In this document: one piece after another, positions 45,521 through 57,012 of the stretch | Layout: each line of letters opens with the position of its first letter | Numbering within the stretch: position 1 is the stretch's first letter | DNA from: Hemileia vastatrix | Taxonomy: Eukaryota; Basidiomycota; Pucciniomycetes; Pucciniales; Zaghouaniaceae | Assembly: GCA_030280995.1 (NCBI GenBank) | Contig: JASXTE010000015.1 | Coordinates: forward strand, 5,815,001 to 5,879,000 | DNA: 64,000 bases | Direction: 5' to 3' | Notes under the pieces: generated by a model | What the model was told of the DNA's origin: nothing | Seen by the model: the letters and a program-made list of their open reading frames with translations, nothing else | Database searches by the model: none | Translations under genes and position numbers: made by a program

Positions 45521-46597
45521 GACTCTTTATCTTATATGTCTTATCTTTCCAAAAAGTGTTACATCATTCAAAGGGTACAATATTTACCATGATCCAAGAT
45601 ATGATCTTGCCTATGTTCTTGAAATTCATCATTTAAACTTCACAAAACTTTTTCAAACTTCTCCTGATTCTTTTTTTAAACTTTTTCAACTCATTTTTGA
45701 TAATCCTATCTCCCATAATAATTTCCATAACAAACAGTGTAATCCTGCCTTTCAACTTGCTGTTGCACTAATTGGCTTTGGTTCAAATGTAAGTGGTGCT
45801 ACTGTAACTTGTTTAGATAATTTATTTACAATAAGATATGGTACCATCATATTATAAACCAAGTGCTGTATGATTGCTATCCTTTCTTTCAAGTCTCAAA
45901 CACTTGCTTGGCCAACTCCACAACAGCAACTTGAATCCTCTCAAATAATGTAAGCTGAAGGTTTCCCTGGCTGTGTAGATTTTTTTGATGTTACAGCAAA
46001 ACCTTTGAGCCAAAAGCCTACTCATGATTGAAACCATTCTTTTGATTTCAAAAAAAGGTTTCTTCAAAAATGTTCTCAAATTTTACTTCAAGAGTAACAT
46101 TTTTTCTTCTTTATAGATACTCTATTGATTTTCAACCTGTGTGTAATATTAATAAAATGTCTATTATTTTTCATAGTGGCTACCCAAGCTCATTTAATAA
46201 CTCTTTTGTGTTCAAAAGGATGAATATTTCTCAAAATCCTGACCATTACTTTGACAAATCTCAGTACCTCCTTGAAAACTCAGCATATTCAAGTGGAATA
46301 TATATTATACCTGCATTCTGACGTACAACTTTGGAAAATGACCCAAAAACATCTTTTAATTATCATCTTAAACAATCAAGAGTACTAATTGAGCATGCTA
46401 TTAGAATTTTAAAAGAGTGATTTTCTAGTCTCCAGGAACTCAGAATCAAATTTCAAAAAAAATTGGAAATCACAACTGAAAATCATTTGATAATGACTTG
46501 CATTATACTCCATAATATCTTGGCTTATTTAAAGGATAAGTTATATGATATTTATGAAGAAGATAATCCTGAATCTGCACCAGCTTCCCCCCCTTGA
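45464..46597 (+). pseudogene. Harbinger-like transposase 1 (HARBI1/DDE_4, broken)
   Basis: The ATG at 45464 opens MNAITLTLAAHSDSELGFED, shifts frame near 45555, then FTKLFQTSPDSFFKLFQLIF and QLAVALIGFGSNVSGATV form the helical N-terminal domain. The catalytic region reads AEGFPGCVDFFDVTAKPLSQ (first Asp kept), SGYPSSFNNSFVFKRM (second Asp of the usual HDS replaced by Asn), ENSAYSSGIYIIPAF, then RVLIEHAIRILKE, FSSLQELRIKF and MTCIILHNILAYL, typical of the DDE_4 end. Stops occur at 45855-45857, 45948-45950, 46319-46321 and 46420-46422. It would be about 360 residues, normal for HARBI1-type proteins. It faces the dioxygenase gene at 46828 tail to tail. Confidence 0.85.
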
Positions 46598-46827
46598 ATA
46601 ACAAAACATAATTTCCACTGGGATACGCTCTATCATTATGCCACTCACATCCATTATTTCTCAGCACAACTCCTTTAAATTTTTATTATATTTAATTCTT
46701 TTTTTTTCACCCCTCATATCCTTTTTCCTCCTCTCTTATTGTATCTCTCAATCTATATGTATTTAAGTTTTGCATTCTGATAAAATTAAATGTATTCTTC
46801 TAATGATATACATTCCTTTTGATAATA
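46598..46827. other. Intergenic convergent region
   Basis: AT-rich 230-base gap between two convergent gene ends. It contains TATTTAATTCTTTTTTT-type tracts that could serve as 3' ends. No ORF. Confidence 0.4.
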
Positions 46828-47960
46828 TTAATTATTATTATAAATTTCTAAACAACCAGTATTATCCAATAATTTTTGAAGAAAACTATCATGTAAGTAT
46901 TCTAACTTTTCTTTTTCTTTCATTTTTATATAATCAGAAATAAAAACTTCTGGTATAAGCATTTTAAATGTTTTAATAGATTTTGATAGTCTTTTGCTGA
47001 TTTGAATTGAAGAACCTAGCCTTGTAAGGCTACCAAACTTTTTTAAACGTGTGGTTTGATGATATAGTTTGTTAGAAGGCCATATAAACACCCATATACC
47101 ATCACACCTCTCAAACTCCACGATATACTTGAGCTCTGGAAAGATAAAGTGGCCTCTAATTTGTCTAGGTGTTCCTTCTTTCCAAGAATTATCATCCAAA
47201 AGTACATCACAAATTGTGGCCCACTAAACGCCCAGGATATTATTGCTGACATCCAAATCTTTGTGTGGCACATTTGAAAAGCCTCCAGAAGTCCAAGTTA
47301 AATTGCCTCCAAGAGAATTAAAAGCAACATAGCCAGGAAGATCTAATTCAGTCACCATTTTCAGAGAGTTATTATAGTACTTTGAAGCAAGAAGCTTAAA
47401 GAAAAAGGTGTAAAAAGAAAAGATGAATCTTAAATCTTGCCATACTTTTTCATAATCTATTTTTAAATTTATATTAAGAACTAGAGATTTAATAAGTATA
47501 ATGAAGTTTAAAAATTAATAAATTTAATTACTGATGTTGAATATATGTTGAGTAGCAGCTCTTTCCCCAGCATCATACATATTACCCTCATCACATCCTT
47601 TTTTGTGAGCAGAAGAGGTCTTTATTTTATGCCGCAAATTTCTTAGATATTCACAACATTTCCTGAAATCTTCAAGAATCCCCAAGCTCTTTAATTTTTA
47701 AAGCTCAAAGTACTTCAAAATCACTGGAAGAATTTCATGATTAGAAGTTTGAATCACTTAAGTTTTGGGTGAGAAATGAGCTTTTTGATAGGTCCCAGTG
47801 CTGTAAGAGTAAGACAATGCAGGGATAGGGCCATGAGATGTGACAAACTCCTGAAATGGATATGTTTGGTACCAAATCTCTTCAAAATAAGTTCCCACCT
47901 TATTTCTCCAGGCCTCCCCCTCCATTCTGAAATGAGAGATCTTATTTGGATGTCCATTTC
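46828..47960 (-). pseudogene. Tet-like 2OG-Fe(II) dioxygenase 2 (broken)
   Basis: Minus-strand order: an N-terminal segment (YPFQEFVTSHGPIPALSYSY), ILPVILKYFEL, SLGILEDFRKCCEYLRNLRH, YDAGERAATQHIF, and an intron (GTAATT..TCTAG, about 47533-47483). The core follows: PGYVAFNSLGGNLTWTSGG, VPHKDLD with the HxD at about 47257-47265, GHFIFPELKYIVEFERCDGI, LYHQTTRL with the distal His, LTRLGSSIQISKRL with the Arg, ending at 46828. Stops lie near 47227, 47700 and 47759. The predicted iron and co-substrate residues are all retained, so the parent gene was a plausible active dioxygenase. The closest relative in the window is the gene at 11969. Confidence 0.78.
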
Positions 47961-47999
47961 CTCTTCTTTTAATATTAAATCTGCTTTAAATTAAAAAAA

Positions 48000-48130
48000 C
48001 AATTAAAACCCTAAAAATATCTTTTAAAAAATATTTTTGTTGGTGGGGGGGCTACAACTAATAAACCCCACTTAAGTCCCCAAGAGATATTATTGTTTCT
48101 GGTGGGGCTACAACAAATAAGCCCAACTTG
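48000..48130. repeat. Short direct repeat GTGGGGCTACAACAAATAAGC
   Basis: Two copies of a roughly 65-base unit (GGTGGGG..GCTACAAC.AATAA.CCC.ACTT) at about 48040 and 48100. No gene. Confidence 0.6.
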
Positions 48131-48354
48131 AAACCCCATACAAACCTGAAGGAAGCACATTTGTTGTATTACTTTAAATATTAAAGTGCTTACATTATTA
48201 AATATGAAAGTTCTAAAAATTTAAATTTATGAAAGCCTTAAGTTTAAAAGATAAATCTTCTTTTCCAAAAATAAGGGGATATTTATTTATTTGTTAAAGG
48301 TGAGTCCAGTATTTTTTGTGCTGATTTTTTAATTCTTTTTTTTTCTTTTTTATG

Positions 48355-48970
48355 TGAGAGAACCAAAGTTGCTGCTAATGGCAGTGACTTTGGTAATTTT
48401 TTTAAGGTGTGTGAATTTTTCTTCTTTTCTATTTTCTTTCTTTTTTTTAACTTTATTAATTTTTTATCCTCTCCCATACTGGAAGAACCTGGCTGAGAGA
48501 GAACCAAATTTGCTGCTAGTGGCAGTGACTTTGGTAATTTTTTTAAGGTGTGTGTGTTTTTTTTTCTTTTATTTTTTTAAACTTTTTAAATTTTTGTGCA
48601 TTTTTTTTATACTTTTCAATTTTTCAATTTTTTTAAATTCTTTGTTCTCTCCCAGCCAGAAAGATAATGGCTGGGAGAGAACCAAAGTTTCTGCTAGTGG
48701 CAGCAACTTTGGTCATTATTTTAAAGGTGTGTGGGGTTTTTTTTGTTCTCTCCGAGCCAGGAAGAAAATTTCTTGGAGGGAACCAAAGTTTCTGCTTGTG
48801 GCAGCAACTTCCATCACTTTTTAAAGGTGTTTTTGTGTGTTTTTTTCTTTATTTTTTTTCCTTTTTTTCATTTTTCTAATTTTTTTGTTTTCTCCCAGCC
48901 AGGTTCTTCCTAGCTGGAAGACAAACAAGCTGCAACTAGCAGCAACTTTGGTTGTTTATTTAAGGTAAGT
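48355..48970. repeat. Tandem double-hairpin repeat, about five units
   Basis: Units at about 48358, 48495, 48668, 48778 and 48918 contain a CTCCCAGCCAG..CTGGCTGGGAG type hairpin and an ACCAAAGTTGCTGC..GCAGCAACTTTGGT type hairpin, followed by AAGGTGTGTG and a long T-rich tract. The unit is 110-170 bases because the T-tract varies. Open frames through it are repeat artefacts. The hairpin arms resemble those at 9780-10120. Confidence 0.85.
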
Positions 48971-49014
48971 AGATTTTATTTTTATTTTTTTTCATTTTTG
49001 CTAATTTTTAAAGG

Positions 49015-49140
49015 GCAATTATCTGGAGACAACCTAAACTTCTTATTATAGAAATTAACTGCATATTGTTACCCGGTGTCAACCTAAACTTTTAATTATA
49101 GTTTATATCTGCATATTATATCCTGGAAACAACCTGTTAG
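49015..49140. repeat. Threefold direct repeat (ACAACCTAAACTT)
   Basis: Three units of about 55 bases with TATCTGGAGACAACCTAAACTT, ACCCGGTGTCAACCTAAACTT and ATCCTGGAAACAACCTGTTAG. No gene. 49141-49636 is otherwise featureless. Confidence 0.6.
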
Positions 49141-49636
49141 ACATAAATAAAATAAATATTTTATTCATTGACAATCTTTATCACATAATCTGTGCTATAA
49201 GAAACCATCAATGTACCCTAACCTTAACACTAACCTTAATGCTATCACTAACACTAACATTTACAATGAAAATGATGAAATTCTAACCCTAAAATTTAGG
49301 AATATTGAGAATGAGCAAGTGTTACTGCTAACTTGATTGAGGGAATGATAATGCTAACTTTTTTGAGCAAACAATACTTCTAACTTATCTGAGGGAAAGG
49401 TACTGCTAATGATGTAGATTGTATACTATGCATGGCCAAATACATAGTAGGCTGTGAATGGTCAAAGGTTGTATAATTTTTGTGGAATTTCTATAATTAG
49501 AATTCTAGGCTGCCATACTAGTTAACTTTCATGTGACAAAATTATAACCAAGTGAAATGGGAAATAAAACAAAGAAACTAGTAATCAATCAAAAAATTTC
49601 ATTAAGCATTTAATTTCCTCAACAGATTTATTAGCC

Positions 49637-50815
49637 TTAACACATTCTATCAAGAAAACTTTCTTTTTTGGAACCATCTTCAAGTTGATACTTGTGTTTT
49701 ATCTGATTCAATATGGAATTGTACTTGAGAGCCTTCTCCTCTTTGTTTATCTCAAATTTTTTCTCCTGCAAGGCATGTGACTTCTCATCCTTCTGTAAAG
49801 AAAGCTCAAATTTCTTCTCCTGAAATTCTTGTACTCTCCCATCCCTCTGTAAAGAAATATCAAATTTCTTATCCTCAAAGTCTTGTGCCCTATCCTCCCT
49901 GCATAAAGAGAACTCAGATTTCTTCTCCTTCAAGTCTTGTGCCATATTATCCCTTTGTAAAGAGAACTGATATTGTTGCTTTTGATACTTGGGAGTATCT
50001 CTTGCAAATTAAAATTTACCTATAGTAAAAGGAATATTAAAAAAAGAAAAGAAAAGCTCACTTAATTATTAAGAGGTATGCTATCACTTAATAGACTCAT
50101 GTTTCTCCAAAAAATCATCAATGGAAGAAAATGGGGCTTGGGAAAAGCTATCCCTGTTTTTTTTTCTTTGACTGTTTAAATTCAGAGTAGTTGATGGTAT
50201 TTTCTTTTTTTGCTGGTAAAATTTTTCTCTGCATCATCAATTCTAGCTTCAGAATCACTTGATTTTGGCTCCTGGGTTTTTTCTTTTGCCTTTTTATAAT
50301 TAAGAAAAAGAGATGTAAATAAAAAAATAAAACAACTTGAAAAGAAATAAAAGCTCACTTGAGTGAGATCAAGTTTATTTATATTTTCTTAAGGATCTAT
50401 TGAAGAGAGATCTTGATTTTTGGATGTCCAATGAGGAGAGGCTTGAGTAGAAGAGGAAGGAAAAATATTTCTTTCAACTTCATGTTCAGGGATTTCATCC
50501 TCTCCATCCAGAAAGTTTCCAGGATTAACATCCACTTGCTCTCCAAATATTGAATCTTTCTCTTCAAAGTAAGGAAATAAAAAATCAATCTTATTATATA
50601 TAGAATGTATGCCCTTAGTGACATCAAGATTTTTAATACCAAAACCAGTAGAAGATGAAAGAGTCTTAGCCTTTATTTACTTGTCTCAATAGTGCTTGAA
50701 GTGTTCAGACATCTTTTTAGGAAAAAGATCATTACCTCCCTTTGTGTTTTCTCTTAATTTATTGGCCATTAGAATATATCCATCAAATTTTGATTAAGGG
50801 GGGATGTCCTACTTT
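49637..50815 (-). pseudogene. Possible SANT/Myb-associated protein with coiled coil
   Basis: Minus-strand exons: the start side (50813-50405) reads MANKLRENTKGGNDLFPKKM, SSSTGFGIKNLDVTKGIHSI and FPYFEEKDSIFGEQVDVNPG. This resembles the segment that follows a SANT/Myb helix domain in fungal transposon-linked DNA-binding proteins; the helix domain itself is missing. An intron (about 50358-50288) leads to KEKTQEPKSSDSEARIDDAE. The C-terminus (49980-49637) is a coiled coil with about five 15-residue repeats of the type EKKFELSLQKDEKSH. PIF/Harbinger elements often carry a second Myb-like protein, which would fit the neighbourhood. Stops near 50672, 50396 and 50188 suggest decay. Family assignment is tentative. 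Confidence 0.4.
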
Positions 50816-50868
50816 AATTGAATTCTAAGTACCAAATCAAGAATCATAATTAGCTTTATTTTTTAGTT

Positions 50869-51651
50869 GTCACACGCCACGTGACACTCGAGGCAAAAGC
50901 AGCTCATTAAATCAATAATATTGAGTTCTAAATCTATACTCGAAGCGCAGAAAGCAATTCTCCATAGCAACTGCGATTCCCCTTTGCGTACTTACTATTC
51001 AACTGCGCTAGCCTAAACTCTAAATCTAAATTAGTCAATCTCTCAATAGTGTGCCTTAGTCTCAATTTCAATAAGCGACGCACAGCACTATGATCAAAGT
51101 AATAGTACATTAGTAGTTTTCATTAAAAGTTTGTTAATTAATTAAAAGGGGTAAATTGAGCATGGATGGATATTAGCGAAGAGAGTCTAAGTGTATGTTA
51201 GTAATGGTCTGTGGTATGGGAATGGTGCAATGAGAGGGAGGTCAATGCGAGGAGGAATAAAGGATATAAAAGGGTTGGGTATTTGGTTCAATATTCCTTA
51301 GAATTAAATTATAAAACGTATTTACATTTAATAGTGGTAAAATCTTTAAGTTAAATCATTGTTATTGTATTTTTCTTTTATTTTCTCAATAATCATTTCT
51401 AAATCCTAAATCTTTGATTATTGAGTTTCCAACCCTTCGTGAGATCTTAAGAATTCCTATTACCTTTGAAACTATATTATAATTCTTCTCAAACATACCT
51501 TGAACCTGTAGCTCTTACTTTGAGTGACCTTCGAATCACTTCCTCAAATCATTCCTCTGTGCTTCAAAGAAGTTTCTAAATCCCTCATCTTACTTTCACA
51601 AACATCCTCGACCTTGTGCGTAGGTCGTCCAGTGATATTAGCCAGTTGACA
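50869..51651 (+). repeat. Solo LTR (783 bp)
   Basis: It starts TGTCACACGCCACGTGACAC and ends GCCAGTTGACA, with TATA-like GGATATAAAAGGG near 51261. Its CpG content is higher than its flanks. Only AGT is shared by the immediate flanks (50866-50868 and 51652-51654), so the duplication is not clean. The family differs from the main gypsy LTRs except for the TGTCA..TGACA ends. Confidence 0.75.
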
Positions 51652-53676
51652 AGTATGAGGTGATCATCTTTTTTTAGTTGAACAGTGTTTAATTTCTCAG
51701 CTGAGCGGGGGAAAGAGGGAGTGGTGGGATTTTAAGAAAAACAGGGGGAATCCTGCCTTTGAGAAGATCTATTACAACAAGGCATGTTAAGATATTTGAA
51801 GATAAAAAGGAGAAGAAACAAGCAGATTAAATTGGGAAGGGTTATCAGGAGATAGAATGAATAAAAAGGATGTGATTATGCCAGAAAGTAGTTCAAGATG
51901 TGGTTATGAAAGAATTTCTTCAAGATGTGGTTATGAAAATTAAGGATAAAAATGTTGGATAGAGGTGAACATTGGCATGTGAAAGGTCTAATAACGCAAT
52001 TATTAGCAAAAATAATTGTTGAAGATGATTGGGGTATAATTATTTTTATCCCCAATTAATTTAAATGCAGATTGGTCACCATTGATTCTCCCTATTATGA
52101 TCAAAATATAAAATTTTGCCATATGCATTTAACACATGAGTTTTAACAATACCACAATCATAGATAATAAACTGGTAAGGAGAAGTTCATTCTATTTTTA
52201 TTATGAAAAGAAAATATTATGTTATACACATGGGGAAACAGTGATATCTGAATTTTCATCATTAAGGCCATTAAAATAAATATGATTTAGGAATATATAA
52301 GAGTTGTAAAATAACAATGCTCCATATTTCTTCAAATTTATATTTTAAATTATTTTCTCCATGTAACAGATAGATTGATTAATCAATACATACTCTAGCA
52401 CAAATATAGGTGGGACAAAAATAGATACCCTTCTTTTTCAAAGTATCAAAAACATAATAATATACAAATTAGACCTGTTACAGCCTTTTCTACACTTTAT
52501 GTCACCAACTGGCACAAATATGTTTCTGGACATTAGTGAAGTACTTTCTGGAATCCAGAATCTCAATTAGAATGGTTAAAATGTATCTTGTAAACCAGTC
52601 CACACTATATTTGATGTGGTGTGAAATGATTTGACTTATAATATTTCTAGCAATAACTGGTTTGATATATATAATTCCCTAGGGGAAATTGTCTTATCAG
52701 AAGTCTAGAGATTTTTTAAATAAATTGTTGTTTTCCATTCAGAGTTAACTTGAAATCTGCATTTTTTATACCGTTTGCTGATGGATCAAATATAACATAT
52801 CATGTTTAGGGCATTACTTTGAATGCACAGACTTTATAAATATTATCTATTGTACAAATTACCCAGAAATACTATTTCTGACACACAAAGATTGATAATA
52901 CCATCATTTTCATCTCTAAAAAATTGGTTTATTATTTCCCCACTATCAAATTGTGAAAGAAAAACAATCAGCACCATATATTGTTTTCAAAATATTTTAC
53001 TGTATGTCATGAGCTACTTAAAATATCCATCCATTATCCATCCATCATGTGTGAATATGATTTTATATCAAGACAAATCTTTTTACTGGTATTCACACCA
53101 ATGGTTTACTGATAATTACATGATTAATAAATATGTAAAGTATTTTCAGTGATAACAAGATCCCACATGTCAAAATTCAACTCTGAGCACTGTCAATTAC
53201 TATTATCAACTCTTAATATTATTCAAAGAGTGAGTGACTTGAAGATATTTAAACCCCAATTTTCAGTAATGAGGGCAATATGACAATTAAACCAACCTTC
53301 ACTTATAACAAAAGTGAACAGATACCATCACTACATTTTTTTCTGACTGTAATTAATTTTAATCAGGTAAAGCTGTTTTTCAGTGGTTATAATATAGAGC
53401 CAAAATTAACTTGTACCGGAATCAAATCCTCATAATGGAAAATATTCAATAATTTTAAAGAGTAACATCAATATTGAAATAGGTTCTAGCACAGATAGAT
53501 CAAATACTAAACAACCAAAAGTCATTTTTAATAATCAAAATTATTCAATAACATTTATGAATAATAATAAATTTTGGGCACCTTCCATAATTCTACACTC
53601 ATGATACCCTCTGCTCAATAATGAGTGCACAAATATTTTTTGTGGTTGCTTGACCACTGCTGCCAACCCCCATACT
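51652..53676. other. AT-rich region without recognisable genes
   Basis: No supported coding region. A 109-codon frame at 52823-53149 has no recognisable domain and AT-driven composition. A short direct repeat TTCTTCAAGATGTGGTTATGA occurs twice near 51900. Confidence 0.6.
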
Positions 53677-53915
53677 ACTAGTGAAGAATGAAAATCCATG
53701 ACTGGAATTGCAAATTTTCCTTGCCACTGTTTTCATATTCAATATTTATTTCATATTGCATGTCAACTTTTTTGAATCTCAGTTCTCCCACACTACTAGT
53801 CAAGAATGAAAATTCATTAGTGAAATTGCATATTTTACTTGCCACCATTTACATATGCAATATTCATTTCATATTGCATGCTTACTTTTTTGCATCCCAG
53901 TTCCCCCACACTACT
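53677..53915. repeat. Tandem repeat of about 120 bp (two units; third at 54908)
   Basis: Units share CACTACTAGTCAAGAATGAA, ATTCATTTCATATTGCATG and CTTTTTTGAATCCCAGTT. The third unit continues at 54908-55020 after the inserted LTR, which shows the LTR landed in this array. Confidence 0.85.
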
Positions 53916-54907
53916 TGTTTTCCAGGCTACTAGACTTACCCAGTAAAATAATTAATTATTTACTGGGATGAAGCCACATATTTAAATTTTTATTTGATTA
54001 ATTTTATATTTACTTTATAATTACTTTTGATTAATTAACTAATTACAATAAGTAAATTTAGTAAATATTTAAATTTTAAAATGTCCTTCATATTTTTATT
54101 CCCTAACACTGTCCTCATGACAGATTAGAAGTGAGATAAAAATAGGGGGTATCAAAGTTAGAAATTTGTTATTATTTAAAAGGTATTTCACAACACAAAA
54201 ATAAAGCCACATACTTGACATTAATTCTCAGTACAAGGGTGCTTTATGGGCACAGTATGGAATATTAAAAAAAATAATCTTGGTTTAATTGGTAGAAAAA
54301 AGAGGTATTTTGAAAATGAAGATTTCTAACTTTGATACCCCCTAATATATTGATACTAAAAATTAAAAAATTCAAATTCTTTTATTTAAAATGTTAAAAT
54401 TATATTAATACAAAAATTTAATTCAAATTATTGTATTCTAAGGGTGATATTTACAGTAAACTTTAAAATTTATCAAATAATTTGATATATATAGTAAATA
54501 CATTTTATTGACGCACTCTTTAGAACACTTGTATTATTTGAAATATTTTCTTGTGGAATTTTTATCCTCTCACACTCCTGTATGTAGGCTTCTTAACTCT
54601 GTGAGCTCTCTCTCATTTTCGCCTATAAAAGGCCTTTCCTTTGTGCTGTCTTTATTCATTCCTAATCACTTACAATTTATTATATACAACCAAAAATCAT
54701 TTTTATTACTACTACCTCTGCTTCAGTACTTACTTTTGAGTAAATCTAAATCTCATAAGTAATAATAATATTTTTTTTACCTTTTTCTTGAGTTCTTAAT
54801 CACAAAAGATAAAAATTTACATACCTGCTTTTAAAACCTTGAGTTATCCACCTTCACCACCATTTGGACCACCATAAAACCTTTTAGAACATTAGGAACC
54901 CTTGACA
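53916..54907 (+). repeat. Solo LTR of the gypsy family with nested MITE
   Basis: It begins TGTTTTCCAGGCTACTAGAC (TGTCAGCCAGGC in relatives) and ends CCCTTGACA. CTACT is repeated at 53911-53915 and 54908-54912. It includes GCCTATAAAAGGCC near 54620. Without the 200-bp MITE and its duplication the LTR is about 790 bp. No internal region remains, so it is a solo LTR formed by recombination. Confidence 0.93.
54144..54343. mobile_element. 200-bp MITE (copy 2) inside the solo LTR
   Basis: Terminal inverted repeats AGGGGGTATCAAAGTTAGAA are flanked by AAT at 54141-54143 and 54344-54346. Same length and family as 38239-38438. The ends match the start of the 3.74-kb Harbinger/Tet transposon (AGGGGGTGTCA) at the first seven bases and at ten of eleven. 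Confidence 0.95.
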
Positions 54908-55020
54908 CTACTAGTCAAGAATGGAAATTCATGACTGAAATTTCAAATTTTTCCTGCCACTGATTTCATATGCAATATTCATTTCATATTGCATGCCAAC
55001 TTTTTTGAATCCCCATTGGA

Positions 55021-55474
55021 AATCTCATTTTGCATTTAACACCAAATACACATATCAAATACTACAAATAATTCTTCAACACAATTTGGCACATTGAATT
55101 TAGGGAAAATAGACATGATAAAATATAAATATCTCTTATATATATTTTTTCCTCAAAAGCATTATTCTGGGAATAAAAGTGAGCTGGACAATAAATAAGT
55201 GAACTACTGAGGATTAAAACTTTTTTCATAGAGTCTTTCATATATGAAGCAATATAGATAATGCTAACAGTTAAAATTTACTTTTTAAACTTGATGAAGA
55301 ATTTCTCACCAAGGATATGGGTTTTTTCAATATAGTTTTTAAGGCATATATTTCAACTATATAATGAAAACTAAGGCTTATTTAAAAAATGTTTAAATCA
55401 TCATTCCTTTTTTCTCTTTTCAAAATGATAGGTCACATTACTTATTTTTTATTTTTCTCAGTAAAAGGTTAAAT
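55021..55474. other. AT-rich region, nothing recognised
   Basis: No gene or structured repeat seen. Confidence 0.5.
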
Positions 55475-55800
55475 TTCACATTGTGTATGCATTAATATTA
55501 CATTTTGCATATGCATTATGCATCCACATTTAATATGCAATATACATTATGCAATATTTATTATGAATTATGCAATAAGCATTGTGCATTATGCATTATG
55601 TAATTTGAAATATAAAGGATGCATTATGCATTATGTAATATGCAATATGTATATTGAATATTGAATATTTATTATGCATTATGAATTATTAAATATGTAA
55701 TATGTAATATTTATATTGCATATTTTATATTGAGTATGCATGTGTAACTGGTACTGAATATGTAAGAATTTTCAATATGCATCAATAATGTATTTTGAGT
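55475..55800. repeat. Cryptic simple repeat of ATGCATTATGCA type
   Basis: Imperfect iterations of TGCATTATGCAT, ATATGCAATATG and GAATATTGAATAT over about 325 bases. Rich in short palindromes; no regular period. Confidence 0.75.
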
Positions 55801-56590
55801 AGACATGCATAATGTGTATGTTATATCAATTTTTTCACAATTGGTGCTTAACTAAGGATCCAATTACAGTTTTTTTGGATCAACTTGTGCTGAATGTAGG
55901 GCACACTGGGCCTTAATCAAGGAAAAATCTTAGACTAAATGTGACTCCAATTTGTTCTCAATATGGAATTTATGGTAGGTCTGATACATGGCATAAATTA
56001 GGGTCACCATGGAGTTCAAAGAGTGTGCACTGCTTGCGATTCACCCCCAAATTTCTGTGGTGAGGAGATTTATTAAGAAAAGGGGCACTAGGGGGATTTT
56101 CAGGGGCAGAGGGAGAGTGAGTGGAGGATGAAAATGAATATGCTGGTATAGGGATGAGAGTGGGGGCAGGAGTAATGGAAAAGAGGTGTTGTTGAGTGGA
56201 GGAGCATGTTTTGTGAGAGGTGTGAGATTTGTGATAAATTGGGGGGTCAGTTGGGTCAATACAAATGCTGAAAAGCTCTCAGGTGGATATCACTTAGGAT
56301 TGTTTAATTTTACCAGCACAATGAGGAGGTGCATCTTTTTCAGAAATACACTGGGGGTCCTTCAGCTACAAAAATTCCTAGTGTTTCTAATATTGTGGAG
56401 TTTTTTACTGTTAATGTTTCAATTCCAGCAGGTACAGCCCATAACCTGTAGCAAGTTTTCAGCCTGTAGAACTCTGGAAGAAACTGGAGAACAGGGGATT
56501 CCATGACTACAGACTATATACTTCTATACATAATTAAGTACATAGTAGCTGTTAAATAACATATATGGCTTGATCTGACTATCACTGCAG
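55801..56590. other. Unannotated region
   Basis: Less AT-rich than the flanks (56000-56500) with purine-rich stretches. Short frames at 56041-56259 and 56186-56503 overlap on opposite strands and have no recognisable features. Confidence 0.4.
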
Positions 56591-57012
56591 CACATCACTA
56601 TGCCTTAAGTAAGATATTGCTGATGGGGATATCCAGTTTAGGTTGGGGATATTTTAGTAAGTGACATAAGGTCAGAAAAATAAATGGAAAAAAAGTAAGT
56701 GCAAGAAAAATCATTTGCAACCATGAGAATTTTTTTTATTTCCAAAAAATGAAAAAGGTAAAAAAAAAAGAAAAGTAAAGTAAAAATAAAAAATTAAAAT
56801 AAAAGATCAGTATTTTGAGAAAAAATAAAAAACAAAATTTCCCATGGTTGCAACATATTTTTCTCACACTTATTTTTCACACATATTTTTTTTGCACATA
56901 TTTTCCTTGCAGTTTTTTTTCTCCCACATATGTTTCTTACACATATTTTTCAATCCTTATATCCCTCCCTGCAATATACCCAACTTGCACTGGATATCCC
57001 CATCAGGGATAT
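56591..57012. mobile_element. Foldback (inverted-repeat) element, interrupted copy
   Basis: The left arm contains GATGGGGATATCCAGTTTAG, GGGGATATTTTAGTAAG, then AAGTAAGTGCAAGAAAAATC and CAACCATG. The right arm is its complement: CATGGTTGCAACATATTTTT, TATCCCTCCCTGCAATATAC, GGATATCCCCATCAGGGATA. The arms are about 180 bp with an A/T-rich centre. The element resumes after the solo LTR at 61556. No coding capacity. Confidence 0.75.

Noticed and set aside
49195..49262. Telomere-like CCCTAACCTTAACACTAACC sequence
   Set aside because: Irregular and short, with no TTAGGG periodicity; more like a degenerate simple repeat.
50805..50830. AAGGGGGGATGTCC as another Harbinger-type end
   Set aside because: No matching opposite end or 3-bp duplication could be found in the window.
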